Positions 44,243-54,111 of a DNA stretch of 64,000 bases are shown here, piece after piece. Position 1 is the first letter of the stretch. The number at the start of each line of letters is the position of its first letter. Source of the stretch: Algoriphagus iocasae (GTDB taxonomy: Bacteria; Bacteroidota; Bacteroidia; Cytophagales; Cyclobacteriaceae); assembly GCF_014206875.1 (NCBI RefSeq), contig NZ_JACIJO010000002.1:124001-188000 (forward strand), in the 5' to 3' direction. The notes beneath the pieces were generated by a model. The model made no database searches, was not told where the DNA came from, and worked only from the letters and a program-made list of their open reading frames with translations. The translations under genes and the position numbers were made by a program.

Positions 44243-45193
44243 ATGAAAAACAGAAGAGAATTCTTAAAATCAGCAGGACTTGCAACAGCAGTTGTTGGAC
44301 TTGGATTGCCACAATTTGGCTTTGCTTCCAAAAAAGCAGCAGACCCACTTTTCAAAATCTCATTGGCCGAATGGTCCTTAAACAAGGCTTTATTCTCCGG
44401 AAAAATCGACCACTTGGACTTTCCGATCTTGGCAAAACAACATGATATCGATGCAGTGGAATATGTTAACCAATTTTTCAAAGACAAAGCCAAAGACATG
44501 GCTTATTTGAAAGAAATGAAAACCCGTGCAGATGGGGAGGGCGTCACCTCAGTTTTGATTATGGTAGACGGCGAAGGAATGCTCGGTGCTGGCACTTCAG
44601 AGGGAAGAAAGCAAACTGTAGAAAATCACAAAAAATGGGTGGAAGCAGCCAAGTTCTTGGGTTGTCATGCGATTCGGGTCAATGCCTACTCAGCCGTGCC
44701 ATGGAGCACCAACCCTGCTGATGCCAAAACAGCTATGGACATCACAAGCTCTGGTTTAAGGCAACTTTGTGAGTTTGCGGATGACTTTGATATCGATGTC
44801 ATTATCGAAAACCACGGTGGATTTTCAAGCAATGGAAAATGGCTCGCTGAAATGATCAAGGAAACAGCTCATCCAAGGGCAGGAACTTTACCGGACTTTG
44901 GGAATTTTAGAATTGCCACTGAGAATGACAAAAACATTTCCTATGATTCTTATCGAGGAGTGGATGAATTGATGCCATATGCAAAAGGCGTGAGCATGAA
45001 GCCAATGGTATGGGATGATGCCGGCAAGGAACATCCACTGGATTATACCAGAATGATGAAAATCGTACTTGCGCACAACTTCCATGGATATGTGGGAATT
45101 GAGCATGGAGTAGAAGGCAGGGAATGGGATAGTATTTTTGAGATCCGACGTGGTCTTGAGGATGTCCGGAGGACATTGGAAGCAGAAGGATAA
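44243..45193 (+). CDS. Tat-exported sugar phosphate isomerase/epimerase-like protein
   Basis: 316 residues. Tat signal NRREFLKSAGLATAVVGLG. TIM-barrel AP-endonuclease-2-type fold: SLAEWSLNKALF, DAVEYVNQFF, DVIIENHGG (metal Glu), GTLPDFGNF and VGIEHGVEG. Family members epimerise or isomerise sugars or inositols. Follows the Gfo/Idh/MocA gene and ends in a strong terminator, so the two form a compact operon. Confidence 0.9.
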   Translation: MKNRREFLKSAGLATAVVGLGLPQFGFASKKAADPLFKISLAEWSLNKALFSGKIDHLDFPILAKQHDIDAVEYVNQFFKDKAKDMAYLKEMKTRADGEGVTSVLIMVDGEGMLGAGTSEGRKQTVENHKKWVEAAKFLGCHAIRVNAYSAVPWSTNPADAKTAMDITSSGLRQLCEFADDFDIDVIIENHGGFSSNGKWLAEMIKETAHPRAGTLPDFGNFRIATENDKNISYDSYRGVDELMPYAKGVSMKPMVWDDAGKEHPLDYTRMMKIVLAHNFHGYVGIEHGVEGREWDSIFEIRRGLEDVRRTLEAEG

Positions 45194-45204
45194 AACCTTT
45201 TTCC

Positions 45205-45239
45205 AAGGATTCAGTAAACCTAACTGAATCCTTTTTTTT
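45205..45239 (+). terminator. Rho-independent terminator
   Basis: Perfect 11-bp stem AAGGATTCAGT/ACTGAATCCTT, loop of 7, followed by TTTTTT. Confidence 0.93.
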
Positions 45240-45250
45240 AAACCCAAAAC

Positions 45251-45613
45251 ATGAAAACCGAATTTTTATCCACAGTACCAGTTTTACCTTCCAGTGACAT
45301 AGAAAGAGATTTGAAATGGTATGAAGAAAAGCTGGGATTTAAAAAGATTTTTGGAGATTCCATGTACGTAGGAATCCATTTCAAAACAGTCTGGCTCCAC
45401 CTCCAATGGCACGCTGATACCGAAGACGACCCCTTATTGGGAGGTTCTGTTGTCCGGATTTTTGTCAAAAACATTGAAAACTATTTCAACTCATTGGTTG
45501 CAAAAGGAGTGGTTCCTAAAGACAAATTGAGAAAGAATACCCCTTGGGGAACGCATGAATTTGGATTGTATGATTTGAATAACAATGCGATCTTTTTTGT
45601 AGAGGATATTTAA
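45251..45613 (+). CDS. VOC (glyoxalase/bleomycin-resistance) superfamily protein
   Basis: 120 residues with the paired beta-alpha-beta-beta-beta layout: TVPVLPSSDIERDLKWYEEK, LGFKKIFG and WGTHEFGLYDLNNNAIFF. His and Glu metal ligands are partly present. Function within the superfamily unknown. It starts right after a terminator, 30 bases before a second VOC gene. Confidence 0.88.
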   Translation: MKTEFLSTVPVLPSSDIERDLKWYEEKLGFKKIFGDSMYVGIHFKTVWLHLQWHADTEDDPLLGGSVVRIFVKNIENYFNSLVAKGVVPKDKLRKNTPWGTHEFGLYDLNNNAIFFVEDI

Positions 45614-45642
45614 CTTCGATTTTATTAAGCCTACTTTTAAAC

Positions 45643-46029
45643 ATGAAACAACAATTGGGGCAAATCGCACTCTTGGTAAAAGAGTACGATGAAGCGATCG
45701 AATATTATACCAAGGTCCTAGATTTTGAATTGCTAGAGGATACTCCCATGAGCGAAACCAAACGATGGGTTCGTGTTTCGCCACCCGGATCTGATTGCCA
45801 TTTATTACTTGCCAAGGCAGCAAATGAAACACAAACCTCTCAAATTGGATTTCAGGCTGGAGGGCGAGTTTTCCTGTTTTTATATACTGATGATTTCTGG
45901 AGAGATTATAAAAAGTATACCCAAAGAGGTGTAGAGTTTATCCGAGAACCGAGTGAAGAAGATTATGGGACAGTTTCAGTTTTTAAGGATCTGTATGGAA
46001 ATCTTTGGGATCTGATCGAAAAGCGATAA
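45643..46029 (+). CDS. VOC superfamily protein
   Basis: 128 residues, glyoxalase I-like fold: QLGQIALLVKEYDEAIEYYT, KVLDFELLED, RWVRVSPPGSD and a final VFKDLYGNLWDLIE. Adjacent to and distantly similar to the previous VOC gene. Catalytic role unknown. Confidence 0.9.
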   Translation: MKQQLGQIALLVKEYDEAIEYYTKVLDFELLEDTPMSETKRWVRVSPPGSDCHLLLAKAANETQTSQIGFQAGGRVFLFLYTDDFWRDYKKYTQRGVEFIREPSEEDYGTVSVFKDLYGNLWDLIEKR

Positions 46030-46080
46030 CCTCAAAAGCGAAAGATTACTTAATTTTAAACTCAACTTGATTATACCCTT

Positions 46081-46311
46081 TTGGAAACGCAACCCAACAA
46101 TCCACTACACGGAGTAAAACTTGCCGACATGGTCACTCATTTAGTGGAATTTTATGGCTGGGAAGAATTAGGCCAGCGAATCACCATCCGTTGTTTCACC
46201 CATGATCCCTCCATTAATTCCAGCTTGAAATTCCTCCGGAAAACTCCTTGGGCGAGAGAGCGGGTAGAAGGATTGTATCTGAAAGCTTTGCGAGACGCGA
46301 AAAAGAAGTGA
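46081..46311 (+). CDS. VF530/DUF2132 family small DNA-binding protein
   Basis: 76 residues: [20 protein letters not shown] and [13 protein letters not shown] then [17 protein letters not shown] match the VF530 family almost end to end. No ATG begins the frame; TTG 46081 gives the family's normal start. Members bind DNA in structural studies; biological role is unclear. Confidence 0.92.
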   Translation: METQPNNPLHGVKLADMVTHLVEFYGWEELGQRITIRCFTHDPSINSSLKFLRKTPWARERVEGLYLKALRDAKKK

Positions 46312-46420
46312 CTTTTATTTAAACCACGAAGAACACAAAGAAATCACAAAGAAATGATTCTGTTTGGTTTAGTCCTGCTACTATAAAGATGTGGGACAAT
46401 TAGAAAAAAAAAGCATGCAC

Positions 46421-46451
46421 AAAAAAAGCCCGAAGGATTCTCCGGGCTTTT
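46421..46451 (-). terminator. Rho-independent terminator for dnaN
   Basis: Stem AAAAGCCCG/CGGGCTTTT; on the minus strand it is followed by a run of T residues, 20 bases after the dnaN stop. Confidence 0.85.
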
Positions 46452-46472
46452 CGTTTTATGGATTGTGGTTGT

Positions 46473-47597
46473 TTATACGTAATTATTTAGCATCACTGGC
46501 ATCACTAGCATCAGGATGTCTTCATTTTCGTCCTGCTCAGCAGGGACGATAAGTCCAGCTCTATTTGGAGCAGAGAACTTCAAGGTTACTTCTTTGCAGG
46601 AAAGGTTGTTTAACATTTCTACCAAGAATTTAGCGTTGAATCCGATTTCGATATCCTCTCCATCATGCTCGCAGGACAATCTTTCGTTCGCCTCATTAGA
46701 GAAATCCAAATCTTCAGCAGAAATCAACAATTCACTTCCAGTCAATTTCAATCTTACTTGATGAGTAGTTTTGTTCGCATAGATCGCAATACGTCTCAAT
46801 GAACTCAACAACTCAGAACGGTCGATTGTCATCAAGTTTGGATTGTCCGCAGGAATTACATTTTCATAATCAGGGAATCGCTCATCGATCAATCGACAGA
46901 TCATTTTGATACTGTTGAACTTGAAATAAGCATTTGACTGATTGAATTCTACAGTAACTGGTACATTTTCAGATGGCAAAGTCGACTTCAACAAGTTCAA
47001 TGCTTTGCGAGGAATAATCAAACTAGCAGCATCGCCAGAAGCAATATCTACTCTTCTATATCTGATCAATCGATGTCCGTCAGTCGCTACGAAAGTTGTA
47101 TTGGTTGGACTCAAGTTGATGTAAACACCTGTCATAGCCGGTCTTAGTTCATCAGAACTTGTAGCAAAGATGGTGTTAGAAACTGCGCTGGAAAGCACTT
47201 CAGTAGACATATCCACTGTCGAAGCGTTGCTTACGGTGGGGATTTTAGGGAAATCAGTAGCATTTTCACCTGCCAATCTATAGCGTCCGTTATCAGAACT
47301 GATCTCGACTGCATAGGTATCATGATCGATACTAAAAGTCACCGGCTGCTCTGGCAAATTTTTCAAAGTCTCAATCAAAATACGGGCTGGAACCGCAATA
47401 TTTCCATCTTCCTTTGCCTCCACTGCGATTTCGGTAATCATCGAGGTTTGAAGATCCGAAGCAGTAATGGTCAATACACTGTCTTTAATCTCAAAAAGGA
47501 AGTTTTCCAAAATAGGAACAACAGGATTGGTAGTAACCACGCCGTTGATCGCTGAAAGCTGCTTGAGTAAGGCAGAAGAGGAAACAATAAATTTCAT
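46473..47597 (-). CDS. dnaN: DNA polymerase III beta sliding clamp
   Basis: 374 residues, three clamp domains of about 125. MKFIVSSSALLKQLSAINGV is the typical N-terminus; GVYINLSPTNTTFVATDGHR and the C-terminal MPVMLNN (M-P-M-R-like hydrophobic pocket end) are conserved. Holds the replicase and repair polymerases on DNA. Not next to dnaA or gyrB here; it has its own terminator. Confidence 0.96.
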   Translation of the reverse strand: MKFIVSSSALLKQLSAINGVVTTNPVVPILENFLFEIKDSVLTITASDLQTSMITEIAVEAKEDGNIAVPARILIETLKNLPEQPVTFSIDHDTYAVEISSDNGRYRLAGENATDFPKIPTVSNASTVDMSTEVLSSAVSNTIFATSSDELRPAMTGVYINLSPTNTTFVATDGHRLIRYRRVDIASGDAASLIIPRKALNLLKSTLPSENVPVTVEFNQSNAYFKFNSIKMICRLIDERFPDYENVIPADNPNLMTIDRSELLSSLRRIAIYANKTTHQVRLKLTGSELLISAEDLDFSNEANERLSCEHDGEDIEIGFNAKFLVEMLNNLSCKEVTLKFSAPNRAGLIVPAEQDENEDILMLVMPVMLNNYV

Positions 47598-47717
47598 ATC
47601 GAAGGGCTTATTAAATTTAATTCTTGCAATGGGGGTAAATTTATAAATAAAATCGATTCAGAACCGATCCTATTGGGAAAGACTCGAAATTATTATGAAG
47701 AAAACCTGTTTTTTTAG

Positions 47718-49406
47718 CTAGTTTATTTTTTTGGAAAATTTTTGATTGCGAATCCACCAGACAATTGCACCAATTAATAGCAAAATTACAACAGGAGCAA
47801 CCACATTTACCAATTGCCAAAATGTCTTTTGCTGCGCAACTTTTACTTTATTCAATGGTCTAATCTGGAAAGTCCTCGTCCTTGAGGCAATTATCCCATC
47901 TGGATCCACCAGGTACTTCACCATATTTCGCAAAAGCAATTTGTTGGCAAAAGTTGTCTGACTAAATGGATCCTCTCCTAAGGCTAGCGGACTTCCATCT
48001 TGAAGGCTTTTTTGGCTTTGGAAAACATCGCCATCACCAAAAACAACCACTTTACCATTTCCAGAATCTTTAAATTCTTCTTTCGAAAAACCTTCTGGCA
48101 AAAATCTGTTTTTAAAAAGAGAGGTAAAATTACCTTCTAATAAATATCCCATCGGAAGATTTTTCATAGAAAAGCTCTCCACATCAGGCCCTTGCTCCAT
48201 ATCACTAAATGCCACCCGAACAGGTGCAGTCAACACTCTTGAATTATCGGATGAGAATATCAATGGAGTCTTTTTCACTCCTTCAGCCATTACTGTATCT
48301 AGGCTACTGACGAACCGATAGTAAACCACATCCAGTCCCTTGGTAATCGGATGAGCCTGCATTATTCCTGCCTGAATATAAAAAGGCCAAGGAAGAGGAA
48401 CCATCTGTTCCTGATTCCCAAAATTTCCAGCCATCACAGGAAAATACCCGAAATTCAAATCCTGAATCAAATCTTTATTGACACGGATACCATACTTAAA
48501 CAAGAGGTTTTCTAGCCCCGAATCTACAGGCATAGCAAAAGTACCTTCTCCCCCGGCTTGCGCAATGTCCACAGCCACACCATCAATCATCACAACCAGA
48601 TTACCTCCATTCATGACGTATTGATCTAAGAGATAAATCTCTCTTTCGGAATAAATTTCCCGTGGACCTTCTATGAAAATGATTTTAAAATTGGAAAGAT
48701 CAGAAGGCTTCTTCGCTTGCTCTAAAGGAACTTTAAACAACTCAAATTCCCCATCTAGTGCTTCCACCAATCCGTAGCCATCATCTTCTGCCATCTCTCC
48801 ATGCCCCATAATCATCGCTATCGCTGATTCTTCAGGACTCACCAGTTTCTTGATGGCATTGCTCAATTCAAACTCTAAATTCTCAATGGATTGGTTCAAA
48901 ATTTCATCTGGCCCCATCCCTCTTTCTCCTTTGAGCACCAATGCTCCAGTCTCAAACTCTGCATCACTGACCAATATTCCGGGGAAAATCAGGGTTGCCT
49001 GTTGTCCGGAGTTTTGACTTACATAAAGATTGGTTGGATTGATTCCGTATTGAGTCAGTGCCCCAATAAATTCCTCCTGCTCACTTTCTGCTACAGAAAG
49101 CGGGTCGAAATAAGAAAAGGTGATCTTCTCTGGACTGTAAGAATTAAATGTTCTGACTGTTTCTTCGATGGATTTTTGTAGCCTTTTCATTCCACCTGGC
49201 AGGTTATCTCCTACCAATAAAATATCAACATGAATCGGCTCAGTCAATTGCGACAGCACTTCTTCAGTTGCCGGATGCAAAGAATATCTTTTTTCCTCCG
49301 TTAAATCGATCCGAAAATTGATGATTTGGGAAAGAACCACAAATAGAATTACTCCTCCGAAAAGGATCAACCATGGCATCAAACTATGTAGGGCTGACTT
49401 TTTCAT
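47718..49406 (-). CDS. gldG: Gliding motility ABC transporter accessory protein GldG
   Basis: 562 residues. One N-terminal transmembrane segment (about 12-32), a large extracytoplasmic ABC-type domain with YSLHPATEEVLSQL, FSYFDPLSV and MIMGHGEMAEDDG, and one C-terminal transmembrane segment (about 535-555). Last of gldA-gldF-gldG; overlaps gldF by 4 bases. Needed for gliding in Flavobacterium; export substrate not known. Confidence 0.94.
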   Translation of the reverse strand: MKKSALHSLMPWLILFGGVILFVVLSQIINFRIDLTEEKRYSLHPATEEVLSQLTEPIHVDILLVGDNLPGGMKRLQKSIEETVRTFNSYSPEKITFSYFDPLSVAESEQEEFIGALTQYGINPTNLYVSQNSGQQATLIFPGILVSDAEFETGALVLKGERGMGPDEILNQSIENLEFELSNAIKKLVSPEESAIAMIMGHGEMAEDDGYGLVEALDGEFELFKVPLEQAKKPSDLSNFKIIFIEGPREIYSEREIYLLDQYVMNGGNLVVMIDGVAVDIAQAGGEGTFAMPVDSGLENLLFKYGIRVNKDLIQDLNFGYFPVMAGNFGNQEQMVPLPWPFYIQAGIMQAHPITKGLDVVYYRFVSSLDTVMAEGVKKTPLIFSSDNSRVLTAPVRVAFSDMEQGPDVESFSMKNLPMGYLLEGNFTSLFKNRFLPEGFSKEEFKDSGNGKVVVFGDGDVFQSQKSLQDGSPLALGEDPFSQTTFANKLLLRNMVKYLVDPDGIIASRTRTFQIRPLNKVKVAQQKTFWQLVNVVAPVVILLLIGAIVWWIRNQKFSKKIN

Positions 49407-50122
49407 TTATTCTTCAAAGTCAAAATGCTCAATCCTAAAAACAGCCAGATCATTCCCAGCATAAAAAAGACATCTTTTGAGTCCACCACCCCACGGCTAA
49501 GGTTGATATAATGAAAACTCAGGCTTAACTCCTCCACCCAATAGGCGAAATCTCCCACTTGAAGATCGGCTAAGGCCGAAAACCCGAAGTATAACACAAA
49601 ACACAAAAACACGCCTAGGACAAAGGCCAAAACTTGCTGTGAAGTCAAAGAGCTTGCAAATAATCCTACCGCCGCGAAAACTGCTCCGATCATCAAGAGC
49701 CCAATCCACGATCCGAAAAATCCTGCTTGATCCAGGTTTCCAACCTGATCACCCAATTGAATTATGCTAAAGAAATAGAGTAAAGTCGGCAAGACAGCCA
49801 GAATCACCAAAAACAGAAGTGCAAAATACTTGGCTAAAATGATTTGGAATAAAGAAAGCGGGGAAGTTCGAAGTAATTCCCAAGTTCCTGTTTTTCGCTC
49901 ATCCGCGATAGTTCTCATAGCAATAGCCGGAACCAAAAACGTGAATACATAAGGAGTATATGAAAACAAGGCTTCTAGATCTGCATAGCCATATTCCAAT
50001 ACACTGCTTTCAGGAAAAACCCAAACAATCAATCCGATAGCCACGAGAAAAAGTGCTAAAACCAAGTAACCCAAAAGGCTTCCAAAAAACGCATTGATTT
50101 CTTTTAGAAACAGACTCTTCAT
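49403..50122 (-). CDS. gldF: Gliding motility ABC transporter permease GldF
   Basis: 239 residues with about six transmembrane segments; FTFLVPAIAMRTIADERKTG then TWELLRTSPLS is the conserved ABC-2 permease signature coupling to the ATPase. Overlaps both gldA and gldG by 4 bases, so the three are translated as one unit. Confidence 0.94.
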   Translation of the reverse strand: MKSLFLKEINAFFGSLLGYLVLALFLVAIGLIVWVFPESSVLEYGYADLEALFSYTPYVFTFLVPAIAMRTIADERKTGTWELLRTSPLSLFQIILAKYFALLFLVILAVLPTLLYFFSIIQLGDQVGNLDQAGFFGSWIGLLMIGAVFAAVGLFASSLTSQQVLAFVLGVFLCFVLYFGFSALADLQVGDFAYWVEELSLSFHYINLSRGVVDSKDVFFMLGMIWLFLGLSILTLKNK

Positions 50123-51024
50123 TTAGTGATTTCTCTGAAAATTTGCTCCAAATTCTTTTTGCTTTGACTCATGCTGATCAAATTAAGATTACGCTCCTGC
50201 ACAATCTTCATGACTGATTTTCTGGCTTCAGATGCATCCTGGCAGATAATATTTACTGAGTTTTTGCCTTTGTTACCATAGGAAGTGGCTCCAATGGATT
50301 CAAACCATTCCAATTCTAAACTTTCTTCAGTTTCCAATTCCAATCTCACTTCCGAACTGGTGGATTTTAGATTTTCCAAAGCCTCCGCAGCAAGGATCTT
50401 GCCTTTGTTGATGATTACTACATCTTGACAAATCGCCTCCACCTCCTGCATGATATGAGTGGACAAAATCAAGGTCTTGTCTTTGGCTATGTCTGAAATG
50501 AGATTTCTGATTTCCACCAATTGGTTAGGATCTAATCCTGTCGTAGGTTCATCCAGAATAACCACCTGTGGATCGTGGATCAAGGCTTTTGCCAACCCAA
50601 CTCTTTGGCGATAGCCCTTGGATAACTGTCCTATTTTTTTGTGTTGCTCTGGATTTAAACCAGTCTTCTGCAACAGGTCTTTGATCCGTTCTTGTCTTTT
50701 AGCCCCTCTGATTCCATAAATGCCGGCCGAAAACTCTAAGAATTCCCGAACATACATATCCAGATACAAAGGGTTATGTTCAGGTAGATATCCAATCATT
50801 GGACTGACCAGCTTTGGATTTTCAAGGGCATCCTTCCCCATCACTTTGACAGCGCCTCCATCAGCTTGAATAAATCCTGTGATAATTTTCATCGTGGTGG
50901 ATTTACCTGCACCATTTGGCCCTAAAAAGCCCAAAATCCTCCCAGGGCTAGCCGAAAAAGACACCGTATCTAATGCTTTTTGGGTTCCGTAAAGTTTGGT
51001 AAGTTGGGATACTTCGAGTGACAT
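50119..51024 (-). CDS. gldA: Gliding motility ABC transporter ATPase GldA
   Basis: 301 residues. Walker A GPNGAGKST (about 36-44), signature QLSKGYRQRVGLAKAL, Walker B VVILDEPTTGLDP, H-loop LSTHIMQEVE; C-terminal 80 residues form an accessory domain. First gene of the gldAFG operon. Confidence 0.95.
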   Translation of the reverse strand: MSLEVSQLTKLYGTQKALDTVSFSASPGRILGFLGPNGAGKSTTMKIITGFIQADGGAVKVMGKDALENPKLVSPMIGYLPEHNPLYLDMYVREFLEFSAGIYGIRGAKRQERIKDLLQKTGLNPEQHKKIGQLSKGYRQRVGLAKALIHDPQVVILDEPTTGLDPNQLVEIRNLISDIAKDKTLILSTHIMQEVEAICQDVVIINKGKILAAEALENLKSTSSEVRLELETEESLELEWFESIGATSYGNKGKNSVNIICQDASEARKSVMKIVQERNLNLISMSQSKKNLEQIFREITK

Positions 51025-51159
51025 TGGGCTAATTTAAGCTATCAAAAGTACGGAAATTTTATAGTTTCGTTCGATCAAGATTCCTAAGCTTATTCTTTAG
51101 AAATCCCATGATCTTAAGTGAGGATTTCACTAATTATCCAAGACTTTCTTTTCGGAAAA

Positions 51160-51684
51160 TTACTTGGCACTTGCAAGATTCCCCAGCAAAAGATCGATTT
51201 TGGTAACACCTACATACTCAGCGACAAGCTCCTGCTTTTTATTATAGCAGAAAATAGAAGGAAGACTTTTGATCTGAAGATAGCTTGCCACATTCATGTC
51301 TGCATCCAACAAAAAATGTACGTTTGATCGATCTTTAATTTCCAGATCATTCACAAAACCAATTACTTCTGGTTTTGGCTGCACGGTCGTGAAAATGAGG
51401 TTGTACTCTTTAAATTCATCGATTCTCTTTGAAATCTCACCCAGTTCATCTTGGCATAAATGACAAGTTGAATTGAAATAAATGAAAAGGGTAGGTTTGT
51501 CGCCTGCCAACTGGTGAATAGAACTTACTTTCCCATTAATATCATACATATTAAAATCCGGCAATAGTTTTGGAGTCGAGGTGTTTGCCGCAACTTCCAA
51601 TTTCTCCGGCTGAAAAGAATACCCCATAATGGCAGTAGCTCCCAATAATAGTACGATCAAAATGATCAGGTTTAATTTTTTCAT
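51160..51684 (-). CDS. Membrane-anchored thioredoxin-like (TlpA/redoxin) protein
   Basis: 174 residues; N-terminal transmembrane or signal segment (about 4-24), then a thioredoxin fold with FNSTCHLCQDEL (redox C-x2-C) and cis-Pro in LKSLPSIF. Periplasmic thiol oxidoreductase type; partner not known. Single gene. Confidence 0.88.
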   Translation of the reverse strand: MKKLNLIILIVLLLGATAIMGYSFQPEKLEVAANTSTPKLLPDFNMYDINGKVSSIHQLAGDKPTLFIYFNSTCHLCQDELGEISKRIDEFKEYNLIFTTVQPKPEVIGFVNDLEIKDRSNVHFLLDADMNVASYLQIKSLPSIFCYNKKQELVAEYVGVTKIDLLLGNLASAK

Positions 51685-51783
51685 AGTATGATTTCAGAAA
51701 GAATAAGTGGCAATTTAACCACTATCCACACTGAAAACAATCTAAAGCGTGATTGTTAGGTTATCAGCCAATTTTACCTTGTA

Positions 51784-51817
51784 ATAAAAAAACACCTATG
51801 AATTGATTTCATAGGTG
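51784..51817 (-). terminator. Rho-independent terminator
   Basis: Perfect 10-bp stem CACCTATGAA/TTCATAGGTG, loop of 5, followed on the minus strand by a T-run. Confidence 0.9.
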
Positions 51818-51845
51818 CTCCAGTAAATCGAAGGTTCTAAATAAA

Positions 51846-52544
51846 TTATTTCTTCCCCTTTGGTCTCAAAGGTCTGCATTCCACATCAGCGACAAAGTAA
51901 TTAGGATGTGTTTCCAGAGTTTGGACCATGGTCGTAGCCACATCAATTGGTCTCATCATGTTTTCATTCGCATCCACACCAGGGATATCATCAAAGAAGT
52001 TTGTCTGGATCGAACCCGGGTAAATTGTCGAAACTTTTATTCCAAAGTCTCTAAGCTCCATGTATAAAGAATGAGATATTCCACGGACTGCATGTTTGGT
52101 CCCAACATACCCTGCAAACTTATTGACGCCATTCAAACCAGCTATGGAAGCTACATTTAAAATATGGCCTTCATCTGCTGCTTTCATCCCTGGAATCAAT
52201 CTTTTTGTAGTGTAAAAAATCCCATGAACATTAGTGTCAAACATGGCTTTCCAGTCCTCTGATGAAAAAGTCTCCGTATCCCCAGCAACTCCAAAACCTG
52301 CATTGTTCACTAAAATCCGAATATCATTTCCAAGCTTAGCTACTGTTTCCTGAAAGGCATTTTCTACAGAGTCTTCCTTTGCTACATCACAGGTAAAAAA
52401 ATGAAAATTCTCGTGATTGAAATCAGGAGCATTTCTTCCCCAACCTGCCACGATACTTCCTTTTTCGATTAAATGCTTGACTACCTCCAAACCTATCCCC
52501 TTACTTACCCCAGTGACTACAGCAATTTTATTTTTAAGTTCCAT
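51846..52544 (-). CDS. Short-chain dehydrogenase/reductase
   Basis: 232 residues. VTGVSKGIGLEV cofactor site near 10-21, NNAGFG, catalytic Ser in NVASIAGL and Y-x3-K in YVGTKHAV. Basic C-terminus (CRPLRPKGKK). Substrate unknown. Confidence 0.88.
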   Translation of the reverse strand: MELKNKIAVVTGVSKGIGLEVVKHLIEKGSIVAGWGRNAPDFNHENFHFFTCDVAKEDSVENAFQETVAKLGNDIRILVNNAGFGVAGDTETFSSEDWKAMFDTNVHGIFYTTKRLIPGMKAADEGHILNVASIAGLNGVNKFAGYVGTKHAVRGISHSLYMELRDFGIKVSTIYPGSIQTNFFDDIPGVDANENMMRPIDVATTMVQTLETHPNYFVADVECRPLRPKGKK

Positions 52545-52689
52545 CTATTGAATTTTTGAGTTTTCTATCTAAAGCTTTTTCCTCTCAAATAGTTCTTTAA
52601 TCGTATCTAATTCAGGTAATTCTTTTATTTGATAGACCTACTTCAGTGTATTTTTCTAAATTTGATTAATTAGAATCTAACCATCAACC

Positions 52690-53988
52690 ATGAAAAAATT
52701 ACTTTTACCCTTGCTGATTTTTCCAATTATTGGAACAGGAGCAGCACTCGCTCAGTCTTCTCTCAGACCAGCCATTGACTCTAAAGCAAACGCCATTGAG
52801 TCAAAAGTAGTCGAGTGGAGACGAGATATCCACATGCACCCTGAATTGGGAAATCAAGAATTCAGAACCGCCAAAAAAGTAGCAGACCATCTTCGATCCT
52901 TAGGAATCGAAGTCACGGAAGGCGTTGCCGTCACTGGAGTTGTAGGATATTTGAAAGGTGGAAAACCAGGCCCAACCGTAGCTTTAAGAGCTGATATGGA
53001 TGCCTTACCTGTGACAGAACGAAACGATTTGCCATTTAAATCTGTCAATACTGCAACTTACAATGGACAAGAGACAGGAGTAATGCACGCCTGTGGTCAC
53101 GACACTCACGTTGCGATTTTGATGGGAGTGGCTGAAGTTTTGGCTAGCATGAAAGATGACTTGGAAGGAAATGTAAAATTCTTCTTCCAGCCAGCAGAGG
53201 AAGGCGTATATGATGCAGATATTGCGGGAGCTGAATTAATGGTGAAAGAAGGAGTAATGGAAGATGTGGATGCGGTATTCGGCCTTCATATTGCCTCTCA
53301 AATGGAAGTAGGGAAAATCGGATACAGATCCGGACCTGCCATGGCAGCGGTTGATAACTTAGAAATCACTCTTACTGGTAGACAAGCACATGGAGCTTCC
53401 CCTTGGTCAGGCATCGACCCAATTGTGACTTCTTCCCAGATTGTCATGGGGCTTCAAACCATACTTTCCAGAAGTGTAAATATCACAGAAAACCCTGCCG
53501 TGGTTACCGTCGGAGCGATTCATGGCGGAATCAGACATAATATCATTCCAGAAAAAGTGGAAATGATCGGTACGATTAGAACTTTTGGAGATGATCAACA
53601 GGCTTTGGTTCATAAAAGAATCACCGAAATCGTTACCAATATCGCTGAAAGTGCAGGCGCTGAAGTTGATCTGAAAATCGAAAAACTATACCCTTCTACT
53701 GTAAATGATCCTGCTTTAACAGCTGAAATGCTACCAAGTATTCAAGCAACAGTTGGTGAAGGCAATGTCATCAGCATGCCTCCAATTACAGGTGCAGAGG
53801 ATTTCAGCTTTTTCCAAAGAGAAAAACCAGGATTGTTTATTAATCTCGGCGGGATGAAAAAAGGCGGTGACCCATCAAAGACCCCATCTCATCATACTCC
53901 TGGATTTTATATTGATGAAGGTGGTTTCACCCTTGGAGTAAGAACCCTGAGCTACTTTGTGGTAGATTACATGGGGAAAAAGAAATAA
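52690..53988 (+). CDS. Exported M20 amidohydrolase (N-acyl-amino-acid/hippurate hydrolase type)
   Basis: 432 residues with signal peptide ending ALAQS. RRDIHMHPELG, MHACGHDTHVAILMG (Cys/His metal site), FFQPAEEG (catalytic Glu), HGGIRHNIIPE and SHHTPGFYIDEGG. Releases free amino acids from N-acyl or N-acetyl forms in the periplasm. Terminator follows. Confidence 0.94.
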   Translation: MKKLLLPLLIFPIIGTGAALAQSSLRPAIDSKANAIESKVVEWRRDIHMHPELGNQEFRTAKKVADHLRSLGIEVTEGVAVTGVVGYLKGGKPGPTVALRADMDALPVTERNDLPFKSVNTATYNGQETGVMHACGHDTHVAILMGVAEVLASMKDDLEGNVKFFFQPAEEGVYDADIAGAELMVKEGVMEDVDAVFGLHIASQMEVGKIGYRSGPAMAAVDNLEITLTGRQAHGASPWSGIDPIVTSSQIVMGLQTILSRSVNITENPAVVTVGAIHGGIRHNIIPEKVEMIGTIRTFGDDQQALVHKRITEIVTNIAESAGAEVDLKIEKLYPSTVNDPALTAEMLPSIQATVGEGNVISMPPITGAEDFSFFQREKPGLFINLGGMKKGGDPSKTPSHHTPGFYIDEGGFTLGVRTLSYFVVDYMGKKK

Positions 53989-54046
53989 TTTCTGGTAAAA
54001 AGATGACAGCCTATTGTTAACCACTTCAAGTCCTAAGATGATAGAT

Positions 54047-54084
54047 AGCCCTTTCCATTTATTTTTGGAAGGGGCTTTTTTTTT
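54047..54084 (+). terminator. Rho-independent terminator
   Basis: Stem AGCCCTTTCCA/TGGAAGGGGCT with one wobble pair, loop of 8, then a run of nine T residues. Confidence 0.9.
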
Positions 54085-54111
54085 AGCTAAAAATTACTGT
54101 AAAAAAAGGTT

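Noticed and set aside
46318..46355. AACCACGAAGAACACAAAG direct repeats
   Set aside because: Resemble a common intergenic low-complexity repeat; too short and degenerate to annotate.
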